Source: Lepidonotus clava
Taxonomy: Eukaryota > Annelida > Polychaeta > Phyllodocida > Polynoidae
Length of the DNA: 64,000 nucleotides
Assembly (NCBI GenBank): GCA_936440205.1
Contig: OW387146.1
Coordinates: forward strand, 26,908,458 to 26,972,457
Direction: 5' to 3'
Below, piece by piece: positions 10,810 through 21,800 of this stretch (position 1 is the stretch's first letter; each line of letters starts with the position of its first letter). A program made the position numbers and the translations under genes. The notes beneath the pieces were generated by a model, which did not search any database, was not told the DNA's origin, and worked only from the letters and a program-made list of their open reading frames with translations.

Positions 10810-11396
10810 CAGAGTTCTTTAACAGTTCTCCTGGTGTCCAGACGTGTCCTCTTTCCTGAAACAACCGCTAAAGATGAGCCGATCAGAGTAATTAAGCTGA
10901 AGTTAGGACAAAACAGTCGAAGTTCGAGATAGGTAGTAGAAACATAGGGTAAGGGGCCCGATGGCCCGAAGAACGAGGAACGAGGGAACGGAATAGGGCA
11001 CGAAGGCCCGAAGTAGTACCGGAAACCGAGGCGTAGTATGGTACGAAGACATGGGGAGCGGAACGAGGGAGCGAAGTCCGCGGGGACGAGGGCGCGGCAT
11101 GCTCGGCCCCACGCTACCAAACAATAGGCGACCGTCGGCCCGTCGCCCCCGCGGACCGGAACTCAGGGGTGGACCGGCCCCCGGCCGACCCGTACCCCTA
11201 CCATAATTTCCCTCCCCCGCAGTCCTCCGTCGACATCGAGTGCCGATTCCCGATCGATTCGCTCAGCCCCCCCCTCATGCGCGAGGCACGACTCTAGAAA
11301 CACATCTCGGTTCTTGGCCCGGATTCCCCGTCCGCCCCGAGACCCGAACAACCCCCACGTTCCTCTGTTGTAAGAATCGGCAACCCCGACTTACCA

Positions 11397-11902
11397 GAGA
11401 ACGTCACACTATGTAGGTGTTTTGGTAATGGCAGGAGAGGTCAGAATGGAGAGGGAGGAAGTTGAGGTCATGGGTAAAATAGTAGGTTTTGTTATGGTTA
11501 GAGTATGTGGGGGACACCAGGTGGCAGCAATGATCCTGACTTCCCCAACCAAGGTGGGTCTTGCAGAAACAATTGAAATATTGTAAGAGATCCAGTTTGA
11601 TTCAAATGGTGATATATTGATCGATTCATAGCTTCTTCAGACTATCGGAATGTGTATGTATATACATGTACACATAAATATATATGAAAATGAACATATT
11701 TGAATACTTTATATATATATATATATGAAAATTATTATATATATATATATCAACACGTTTACATGAAAAGAGTTTTAAAAAATCATGACATTGTATTCAA
11801 TTGAATAGAAGTTTGCTCTGTCGTATGCAAATCATGAAATATCTGTGTTATTCACGTTAAAAATGAAAATAATCATTTACTTTTTACAGTTTCATCAGTT
11901 AC
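11397..11902. other. Host flank between the E1 LTR and gene A exon 4
   Basis: GC-poor DNA with an AT microsatellite at about 11708-11752. If gene A is still transcribed, this is the 5' part of its intron 4, interrupted by E1. Nothing else recognised. Confidence 0.6.
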
Positions 11903-14140
11903 CTTGCTCTTGATAGACCTCTACTTCACAAAGGGTTAACTGCAAATATTTCTCAGTGAAGACCAGGACATACTGTCCTAAAAGTGTCCTTTTACAGTTC
12001 ATGTATAAGACCTCCCCGTAAGTCATATTAGCTGGTTTCTCATTGCATAGTTGGTACCCAGATGATGATGGGTCAAAACTCGACTGGTCAAAGGATCCAC
12101 CAAGAAGAACTTGAAACCAGGTGGCTCCTTGAAACAGAAAGCATGGTGATAGAGGGAGCTCATAATTGTTTTCTCATTTCTGTCTGTTATGCAGGGTGTT
12201 CTTTCAAATATTCCAAGAGGAACAATATTTAATTTAGGGAAATACTGCAGACTTATCAATCAGAGGAAGTTAAATGAAGACAATATTCATACAATAGAAC
12301 TCCCTCATCCTTCTTTTTCTCTGGATATGAAAACTTGTTCAATGTCATTGATAAGTACCTCAAAATCCCTAACATCATGCATTGCATATTTCAAACAGTT
12401 CTAGATAATTGGGTAGCAGCATATATCAGGGTGCCACTTATAATATGTTTTATTGTATTTAAACTTACTATTTGTATCACTCGTGATGTAAGCTGTCATT
12501 ACAATTGTACTGACTGGCATCATTTCATCCAGATCTATGAGGACCCAAGGGTTTGTTCCAGTGGGCCCTTGCAAGCATTGCGCTGGATAAAAATCAGAAT
12601 GTTATAATGTTTTTGTAAAACAATGCCCTTCCTATTGATCTTTATATAGGTAGGAATCTGAAAAATCTGAAGGGTAAGATTTGATGAATAAGTAAAATAA
12701 CAATACAGTCTACTTGTATTCTATTTTTGGTGAGTATATAACATCAAAACAGTTGTGTGGAAATATATATATGTAATGGCCCTTGTTTATAACATTAATA
12801 TGATGAATTACTTCTTATTTATCGTTATTGAACCAGTATCAACAGATTATGAGCATTTCTTAGGGATTACAAAACATAACTGAAATATTTTGAAACATGA
12901 GAGAAGTTTTGAATTCTAAATTTAAAACCTCTGAAACCCACATCACCCTCCCAGATTTGGGACATTGTGAGATATTCTTCTATTTGGATTTGACTACTGA
13001 CATATCTATTAGACCATGTTCGAGGTTGCTGTCGTAATGGGAACCTTTGAATCAATTTCATGTCGCCAGGTTTATCTCTAAATGATTTTGTATAACAGCA
13101 CTTGATATTGAATGTCAAACATTTTCAGAAAGTCCATACATACTGCTTAGAGGTCATGCCAAGAAACGTTTTTATAAGCTCTCTATATATGCATTGATTA
13201 GTATATCAGGACAACTATAGTAGATTTCTGCATAACAGGTAACTGTGGTTCAGAGAAACTAGTTTCAGTCTGCTCCGCCTCCTCCTAGTCAAGAGGTTAC
13301 TGTACTGTTCTCTAGGTTAATTCCACAAAAGGGTATTCTTCACGTTGCTGGTTTAGATCTACAAAGTGCGTCATCAATAGGAATAGGCAGCTGCCTTCAG
13401 GTTCACTATAACCACGTTAGGATTCAAGTTTGTTTTGAGGTGCTAGCAACTTACCCCGCCATACCTCAAGTCTGTCACCATCCACAATAAGGGATGTGTT
13501 TGTGATGTACGCCGGGGAGTATACCTTTTTGTTCAGAGCTTTATTCAGTGAACCATGATCGGAATAGCATGGAGAATCTGCAAAAGCATTGGTAAAGCAA
13601 AACTTCTATCTGTTTGTAAGATAATGAAAAATATAATATATAACTGATGAGAAATGTTTGACTATGTAATAGTTTAATAAAACTAAGGTCAACCAGGATT
13701 AAGGTTCATATTGAACATTTTTGGGGTAGAAAACCAACTATATTATATAATATATTTCACAAATCATTACTCTGTTAATGATCACTAAATGGAATGAAAA
13801 GTGAATTTTAAATTAACGCTGGTGCAAATCCCAATCTAATACAAGGAATCCATTCCCTTGCTGATAGGGTATCAAGCCTACATAGCTATTTGAACAATGG
13901 ATATGTGTACAATTCTAAGAAAGCTATAGGTAAAGTTGTAAAAGTGGTCTAAATGAAGTCAGTGGAACAATTGACAATGCCCGACCGGCGATGAAGAGTC
14001 ACTATATGTATCATCTATCTTTAGGAGCAGAAGGTTTTTCTCCTGTTATGTGTTACTTTTAAATTACCTTCTGCGCTGACAGATACGGTATGTCCAAAGG
14101 AAGATATTGCCATGATGAGCAGTATGCCTAAGTTGGCCAT
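11903..14140 (-). CDS. Gene A: FTP lectin-like secreted protein, 5' exons only (partial)
   Basis: Four coding exons on the minus strand: 14068-14140, 13455-13577, 12469-12582 and 11903-12127. All have AG/GT borders and all junctions are phase 1. Exon 1 encodes a signal peptide (MANLGILLIMAISSFGHT..). Exons 2-4 encode one divergent FTP/discoidin-like domain: ALNKKVYSPAYITNTSLIVDG, GPTGTNPWVLIDLDEM, and LGQYVLVFTEKY..LCEVEVY. Exon lengths 123, 114 and 225 bp equal those of gene B exons 2-4, so A and B are tandem duplicates. In gene B four more exons follow, encoding a second FTP domain and a tail; none is found for gene A within the window. Element E1 begins 507 bp after exon 4, so the rest is either left of the window or lost. 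FTP domains usually bind fucose-type sugars in secreted proteins; binding is not shown here. Confidence 0.8.
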
Positions 14141-15461
14141 CGTATAATGGAGGTGATGCTGGTTTATCCACGGGAAACTGAAAGAAATGACATCAGATGG
14201 TTACTGGTGTATTAATGTATATTGATCTATCCTCATGAAGGCTAGTTGAAATATGGCGATTTAACGCTTTTTAACCCTTTAATAAAAATATAATTTCAAC
14301 CTCTCCGTGCGACGTGTCCCTGCTTACAGTTCCAGTAGTAAGCAGTATAAGACATTAACCCCCAATTCCGATGTGAAATACTTGTCGCTCACAATCAAAC
14401 ATACAGAAGGAAGGGAACGTCCGAGTCCAATGGCGACCAGATTTGGACTGACTTGGCGCCAACGACAGTCAGTTGACCAATCAACATACATGAATATAGG
14501 CCTACATAAGATGACCTCGCATTCTTCCCCGGAAATATATATCTGTATAATAATACCAATGATTATGTCAAAAAAACAACCTGCCACCAAACGTTCGATG
14601 TTGTGTTTGGTATAGATTAACCCTTTTTAATTGTTCAAAATCTATCGAGTGATACAAAAATCTGCTGTCACAAAAATGGAACAGAGCAAAACAATATTTT
14701 GTCTCTATGTATGATTTCAATAGAATTGAATTGATGAAATAGAACATCCATATTACTTTATATTTCACTATGTCCTTTTTTAATGTAAATTTAAAAGACA
14801 GTGTTGGAATGATTACCTTCAAAAGAGAAAGATCATCATGAGGTAACCTGAGTTATCATGAGGAACATCAGGAGGTTTGTCCCTTGCATATCTAAAAACC
14901 CAAGTGGATTATCGATTTGTCTGGTTGAAATTACGCCAAGCTCTATCATAGTTTACAGACACATGTCTAGGCAACCAATCAACAATTCTAAGAAATCATT
15001 AATTTTGTGTAGGCATCTTAAAGTTTTGATAACTTCATTAATCATTCAAAGCATGCGGTGCAGCAGACGTAAACGTGGATAGGTGAACGATCAGTACATG
15101 AAGTCTAACCTCATTTCCTAATATCGAATTTTCCTTCTTGACATTACTCATAGTTTTTAAGTGCAGAAATTGAAAATCCTACCTAGCCATTACCCTCTAT
15201 TAGTTATGGTATTGTGAATAACCCTAATCTTGTTACCCAAATAGAAAAAAGAAAGAAACATCAATAATTATGCTTTGAGAGTGTTGCTGATTATGAATAT
15301 TTAGGAACACATGCATTTGAACTTTGGAAAAAAGACAAAAAAAACTGCAAAGGTGATGTCATATAAACTTTATCATTTAACCAAAATAAAAAGATATGTT
15401 GAAACACCATGACTGATCTGATTTCATAAGTTATATATCCAACATTATCTTAAAGGGAGCC
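14141..15461. other. Intergenic, upstream of gene A
   Basis: GC-poor DNA. The gene A promoter should lie in the first few hundred bases, but no clear TATA box or other element stands out. No coding frame with domain-like sequence is seen. Confidence 0.5.
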
Positions 15462-15730
15462 AATAGACCTTGTGCAGACATGGTCACGTGACCATATTTT
15501 GGTGATCACCACGTGGTTCTCAAAACCATGTGGCTATGAAAAGAATGCACTTTGATAAAATCTGAATTATTAAAATTGTTTATAATAATTCTCTGAGTGA
15601 GTGTTAAGTGAATTTTTCTAAAAATATGTCTTCTAAATATCTTTAAACTGTTCATACTAATGATTTAAACCTGATCTATGGGGGCCAGCCTGTATTGAGA
15701 GGTGTGACGTCATCTGCACAAGGTCTATAG
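15462..15730. mobile_element. MITE, CACGTGGTGATCACC family, copy 1
   Basis: About 269 bp with inverted ends ATAGACCTTGTGCAGA and TCTGCACAAGGTCTAT. Inside are GTCACGTGAC and the palindromic GGTGATCACCACGTGG. Two further copies lie at 30542-30806 and 30815-31085. There is no coding capacity, so it is a non-autonomous DNA element. Confidence 0.8.
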
Positions 15731-16074
15731 CAATATTGCATCAGAATTTGACAAAATTTTGCAAACTCAAATAACCATGAAAATAAAATCTAAGATTCTA
15801 ACTTTAACCATTCGTGAGTATAAATCATGATAACTAGCTATAAGTTACCTTAAGTTCCATAATACTCATGCCAGGTATGCCTGAAACAGCAATGTTTATA
15901 AATAAACCAATTTTGGTGGGTCACCAAAATGGACCTGGGATGAGTTTTCATCTATTTTAATGTAGTTAAAATCTGCATTCACAGTCTATATTTTGCCACA
16001 GGCCTAGGCTATGGCCATAGCATATATTTCAATAGTTAACAGGATTTGCGAAATGTTGACCCTACATTGCCTTT

Positions 16075-18630
16075 GGCTCCCATTAGTGGGGTCATTTTTT
16101 AGTGAAATCGTTACCCGTCGGATAAAAGCATCAAATTTGGTATGAGACACCTCTGAGGCATAACTATCAAATCTGGAAGGGGAGCCACCTTGAAATATTG
16201 ATAGGACAGATATAAGGGGCCAAAATAACAATATAGCTGACTTTTGCTATAAACAGTCTTATATCTCAGCTTCTAAAATGACTAAAGAGACATGGTTGGT
16301 GTCAAAATTGGGAGATTATGGGTCAGGGAATTTAACTATTTACATTTGAAGTCAATGCGGAAATCCTAAATCCAAGATGGCTGACCAATATTGGGAAATA
16401 ACATGATTTTCAGCTGTATAAGTATCTAGACAAGTGGAAATGGTTCCAATATCAATTTCTTATAACCTAGAGGGCTCAATAGACATAATATTCATCCAAT
16501 ACAATACCACAGATTTCAAAATTGCTGAATTTATCAGCATGATACCTTTGACAATGACTGCTAGATTCCAAAATAATTCAAGAGAAAGGATATGGACTTA
16601 GCTCTTTCACCACAAGATTTCTTGATTTCGTTTGGTATGATGATCCCCTGGGACCCCTTGTTAGACCGTAAAATGTAGATATGACGTAAAATGTAAATCA
16701 ACGTAAAATGTAAATAAAATTAATGTAAAGTGTAAATTCAACGTAAAATGTAAACTAGATCAACCTCAATTGTAGATATGTTAAAACATAAAATGAAACA
16801 ATTTAACGCAAAATGCAACTGACATGTGACCACTTAAAATGTAATTATAATAATCTTAGAGATGTAATGCCTGAATTTGAGTGCACAATTGTAGGCCTAA
16901 TATGCTGTTGTACTGAACCTGCATTATGATAATTGTAGGTTCTCAGTTAAATAAAGAATGAGATGGGCCTTATAAATTGGTAAACCTTGTATGTTCATGT
17001 AAGACAATAATTAACAGAAGAGGCGAGACTGCAAATTGGACATAACCATTTATAAACATTAAAACAGACAAACAGGACGAAAAAATTGACAAATAAAAGT
17101 ATGATTACAAGTAAGAGCAACTGCAACTGCAACTGCATGTTGATTCAGTGGCATTGTGCCGAGGTGTTGGGCCCTGAGACAAGGTAAGCATAGCAATAAG
17201 GGAGCGGTGGGTGGGAAACGCTGCTCCTGATATAGGTCTGAATGCTTTGAATCGGTAAATCTTGTATGTTCATGTAAGACAATAATGAATAAGTAAAACA
17301 GTAGATTAAGTTAAAGGATGGCATCCCGAGATTACACTTGATTAACAAAAATAGAAAATTGTCATTTGGTACAGACATTTGGTATCTGGGGCGTGACTTT
17401 TACATTTTATGTTTATGACTGTAATTTACATTTTTGCATTTTACGGCAGGTTTTTTAAATTACATTTTACGTCAATATCAATTACATTTTACGTGATATT
17501 TATGTTTTACGTCAATTTGGATTACATTTTACGTCAAATTACATTTTATGTTAGATTTACATTTTACAGTCTAACATCCCTTCATTGAATTTTAGAGGGA
17601 AGCCACCTTGAAATATCAACATAACCCAGCCAGGGGCCAAAAATCCAATATGCCCGACTTTTATTGAAATAATCTTATATTTCAGCTTCTGAAATGCCTA
17701 GAAACACATTGTTAGTGTCAAAATTGGTAAATTATAGGACAGGGAATTTAATGATATGCCTTTGGAATCTATGCAAGAGATCTAATCCAATATAGCCAAA
17801 AGATTTGGTTAAATACCTTAAAGCAACCCACAACGCAAATCAGTTATATATTGTCAAAAAAAAATTTCAGTGAACTTTGTTTGTTGACAAACCATGTATG
17901 ATCATGCTTCATCTGATAACAGAATGGTATGCAAAATTCTATTCAAAAACAGATTTAGACTGTCATGAATACTCATTTTCTGACTTGTTTTGGTCTGTTG
18001 TGTGGTCCACACAAATACCTAGATTGTTTACCCAAAAACTGATGATGTCATCAAAATGTCATTTCCGGAATCCCCCCTGCATTTTCACTCTGCTAGCAGA
18101 GTCTCTAATGAGTTTTATTTTTGGTGGAGAATGATGTGGGAATTGAGAGAGGGCAAACATGGTTGAGCCTGGCTTAGTACAGAAAGGAAAGGGGAGGAAT
18201 TGTCCTATTGACCCTGATGATGACATCACTGATTATGGGGCAGTTGGGTCACGTGGGGGGATTCCCCAACAAGTTGATTGCAGACCAGAAAACAAAAACA
18301 AACAGATCCTCTTTCCAAGGATCATAATTATCAGACTTCTAGCCACCAATATTTGATTTTAACTGGCAATATGATTTATATGAGTGTAGTTGAAGATGTC
18401 AGGATTGATTTTGAAAATTTAAAAAATTTAAAAATTTTTGATAATTTTGCATTGTGGTTTGCTTTAAATTTCAAATGCTAAAAACATACAAAATTTGTCA
18501 GAATTTCATTTTGGTATTTCAAGGTGGCTCCCCTTCTAGATTAAATAGTTATGCCTCAGAGGTACCTCATGCAAAATTTGGTGCTTTTATCCGCTCTGTA
18601 ATGAAAATGTTGTTAACAGACCCCACTACA
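16075..18630. mobile_element. 2.5-kb element with long inverted ends, hosting a nested fold-back element
   Basis: The left arm (about 16075-16205) and right arm (about 18515-18630) are inverted copies sharing CGGATAAAAGCA, CTCTGAGGCATAACTAT and GGGGAGCCACCTTGAAATA. In addition a direct duplication of the adjoining 150 bp (about 16190-16345 and 17600-17750, sharing TCAGCTTCT and GTGTCAAAATTGG) flanks an inserted element at 16662-17574. No transposase is visible. It may be one non-autonomous element or two inverted copies of a repeat. Confidence 0.6.
16662..17574. mobile_element. Fold-back element with ACGTAAAATGTAAAT tandem arms
   Basis: Ends are GTTAGACCGTAAAATGTA and its near inverse. Each arm holds about five copies of an ACGTAAAATGTAAAT-type unit, in forward orientation on the left (16663-16760) and inverted on the right (17400-17574). 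The interior contains a direct duplication of GTATGTTCATGTAAGACAAT at about 16990 and 17265. No coding capacity. Confidence 0.8.
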
Positions 18631-18695
18631 TTAAGTTGTAATAAAATTGTGGAGAAAACATCCAACTCCACAACGGCTTGGTGTAGACTTTGATA

Positions 18696-18701
18696 TTTAT
18701 T
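18696..18701 (-). terminator. Polyadenylation signal of gene B
   Basis: AATAAA on the minus strand lies about 105 bp beyond the gene B stop codon. It is the first canonical signal after the stop. Confidence 0.6.
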
Positions 18702-18805
18702 AAGACATTAAAATCTTGGTCCAATTAACATGTTTCAGATTATTACATCCTTCTTCAGAATCTAAAGCAAATCTTAAATCTTAAATCTTAAGTATTACTC
18801 ACTAA

Positions 18806-21800
18806 TCAGTCATATACGTTTATAGTACAGAGACTTAAGTTAGCATGTGCTCCCGAATTGACTGTCCCAACATGTATCAAAATGTGACACTTCGCTTCAC
18901 AAACACAGGAGAACCTTGATCTGAACAGTCCATTCAATTCTGTCCTCCCCAGTAAAAGGCAACTATCGAGCTGCTCCCTCCAATCAGTTTCTGGGTTACC
19001 ACCAGGATCATCTCTTTGAAGAACAATCAGCGCCAGGCCTGCCCCGTGGGTGACGTTAACATAGAGCTGCTGCTTGCAGTAGTAGTAGGGGCCTGGACTA
19101 CTGGAGGAGGGGTCCCAGGGGACGGTCAGAGTGAAGGGGGTGAAGACAGGAGAAGGGAAGCCTGATCCCAGGGTCACACACGTGTGGTCATCGTCATCAA
19201 ACAGGGGCTCCTGATCGGGGAGACTCCCAGCAGAATCACCCTCAAGGGTGGGGAAAGAAACCTCTGAAAAAAAGATTGGATTTTATTCAGATAGTGTCTA
19301 AGACACAAAGACAAAATACCTTAAACGATAGCAACATAATTTTAACATGATTTAGTCTCATTAAATCTCTCTGCAATCCAACTATTCCTCTTTGGTGGTG
19401 CAATGTACTACTGTTAAACTATTCCCATGAGTGCTCAAGCTTCTTTCTGAAAAGGGAAAAGACTGTGATTTTATGCTATAATAAGAACACCCTACAGAGG
19501 CATATTGGAAAATGTATATTCTGCTGGGATTTGTTATATTGCCCAATGTATGAGTGGCTGTCGTCAATCTTATTCCCTGCCATACGTTAATAGCAGGGGC
19601 AAATAAATTGTTATGTAGACGAAATGAACAGAACCCCCTCAGAAATTTAAGTTTGGTATGCCGCAAGACTTACTAGGCCTATTTGTATCATCGGAGTAGA
19701 TCTCCAGTTCACACACAGTAAGAATACTCTCATGATTCTCTATAGCAACATGTCGACCCGTCAGTCCCTCTGGGCACGTATAATATCTCCTCGTAGGCGT
19801 CTGCTGTTGGCACATGTTGGCGCACACCTCGTAGTTTGTAGAGTCAAACGGAGTCGGTGGGCCTTGTGTATTACCAACATGAATAGTGAAGTTTCTTAGT
19901 CTATCGATTGCCCCTGTGGTGTGAACAAAAGGGATTTATTTTCTTCGATACATCCTTGATGAAACAATATAATGACATAATATATCAAGACATCATTAGA
20001 TGCATATCCACATGTAGAACAACTACTTACATAATTATATATCTGACTGTCCTGCTCATGTTATTATGTAAAACACTCTCTGAAGTTTAACCATTATTTG
20101 TTTCTTAATTAATCAATTCATAAGCTAAAATATAATGATATTCTCACTGCCAATGATTGTGATTTCTCACGTAAGCCTCATACCCACTAGGCAATTTTGG
20201 CTGACTCATTGGCCCTAAAATCTGCTGATTCTACCAGGATAATCGGTCGATTTTACCAGCGATCCAGATCAAACCTGCACATTCCAGTCTACCATATTTA
20301 CAGGCAACCTGAAGAATCAGCCGATTCTCCCAGTTGCCCGTTGCCCGTCACTAATAAAATTGCGGCTTTATCTATGGTCTTAATTTAACACTGAAAATGT
20401 AATAACGTAGAAGTATACGGATCAACAATTCAATTGGGAATTGCTCTTTCATCTAACTCGTTTTACACACGCATTACTATATATCAAGCACCATACTGTC
20501 ATCTATTCAGACCATCAGTTTCATGTTAATTAGCAGACAAAGCTCAGATACAGAGAAGACGTACTGTCCCTGTTGGTGATTGCAACAGCTGTGATTTTGT
20601 GGACGTTCCCCAGGTCGACGACGAGCCAGTAGGGGGCCGAGTAGCCCGTGTGGGTGCAGGTTCTACAGCAGTAACGGTGGTCATCGCCATCCACGGCCTT
20701 GTAGGGAAAACCCCTGGAGGAAACCAGGAATTAAATAGTAGAGTACAATAAGCCCATCCCAGTTTACACCAACATTAAGGTTTACTATGAAATATTTTCA
20801 AAATTGCCTCAATGCTTATTCTCTGAAGACAGTTGTATGATGCGTAATTAACCAAAACATTTTGGTTGACAGATTGCTCCTAAAATTGGTAAAATTTGGC
20901 TTTATATTTTAGACTTTTCCCCAAAGAAACAAATGTAAAAGCTTGTCAGCCCAGCCTATAATGTCCAACAGCATTTTGTTTGGTTTGCAAACAAGTAAAT
21001 CCATCAATTGATAACACTTAAGAATTTGTAATGTTCAAGCACTATACTTGAATATAGAGAAAAACATAATTCTAGTTTAATTTAGTAACCTCAACTTTTG
21101 GGAACCGGGAGCAAAGCAGCAGTATCGGGAATTTTTCTGTCTATAGGCAATGATCCTTTGATTAAATTAAGGAATATTCATCATCTATCTTATTAAGGAG
21201 AGTTTTCTTTTCAGCAAAGAGTTCCGAAATATACCAAGTAAAACATTCCAGAAAACCTCTTTACCCAAATCTCGAGGAACTTGCATACGCATCTTTTCCA
21301 CGGGCAATGTTGAAAATCCCAGTTGGTCCTTGAAGGTGGCGTGAAATGCAAGTCCATTTCTCATGCTGGAAAACTGTTAATTTGATTCAGATAACAGATG
21401 CATGAAATATGTTTGTCAAAGGGTTTTCCCTTTTGAAATGTATTGTTTAGTACTCATGATCCTGAACATTGAATTGTCTTTTCATTCTCAATTACATGAT
21501 GTAAATATTCAATACAATAAGGGGTAGAGCTACTTTACTGGGCCCTTGGGTACCAGCAATACACTGAAAACACAAAGTCGTCGGAGAGCCATTTTAAGGT
21601 TGTCAGAGGGTTGTTATACATGACGTTTGGGTTGTCACAAGGCTCATTTCAGGCCATTTATGCTTTGTGATGATCCTGTGACAAATTTGAGGGTGGTCAG
21701 AGGGTCATTATTGTGAATTTTGAGGCTGGATGACAACCCAAATGTTGTCTCCTGAAAACTTTAGGCCAAAAAGGTTGTCAGAGAAGCAACATAAGAAGTC

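Larger units (their letters stand above)
1..11396 (+). mobile_element. Ty3/gypsy LTR retrotransposon E1, 5' end outside window
   Basis: Pol (protease end, RT, RNase H, integrase with GPY/F-type end), a downstream zinc-finger ORF3, a 3-kb 3' region, a polypurine tract and a 3' LTR follow each other on the + strand. By comparison with copy E2, the window opens inside the protease region, so about 2.1 kb (5' LTR, gag, start of protease) lies to the left. A full copy would be about 13.5 kb, long for gypsy. The element is visibly more GC-rich than the host DNA. It is a fossil: pol has about two breaks in the visible part, while ORF3 looks whole. No LTR-LTR clock can be read here, but by eye it is still close to E2 in pol, so not ancient. 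Confidence 0.95.
10445..11396 (+). repeat. 3' LTR of E1
   Basis: The 952-bp LTR begins TGTGATGAA and ends CTTACCA (TG...CA ends). It matches the 5' LTR of E2 (40659-41599) from end to end, with an extra expansion of a 22-bp repeat near its start. It contains a promoter block and a polyadenylation signal. Flanking host DNA follows at 11397. Confidence 0.92.
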
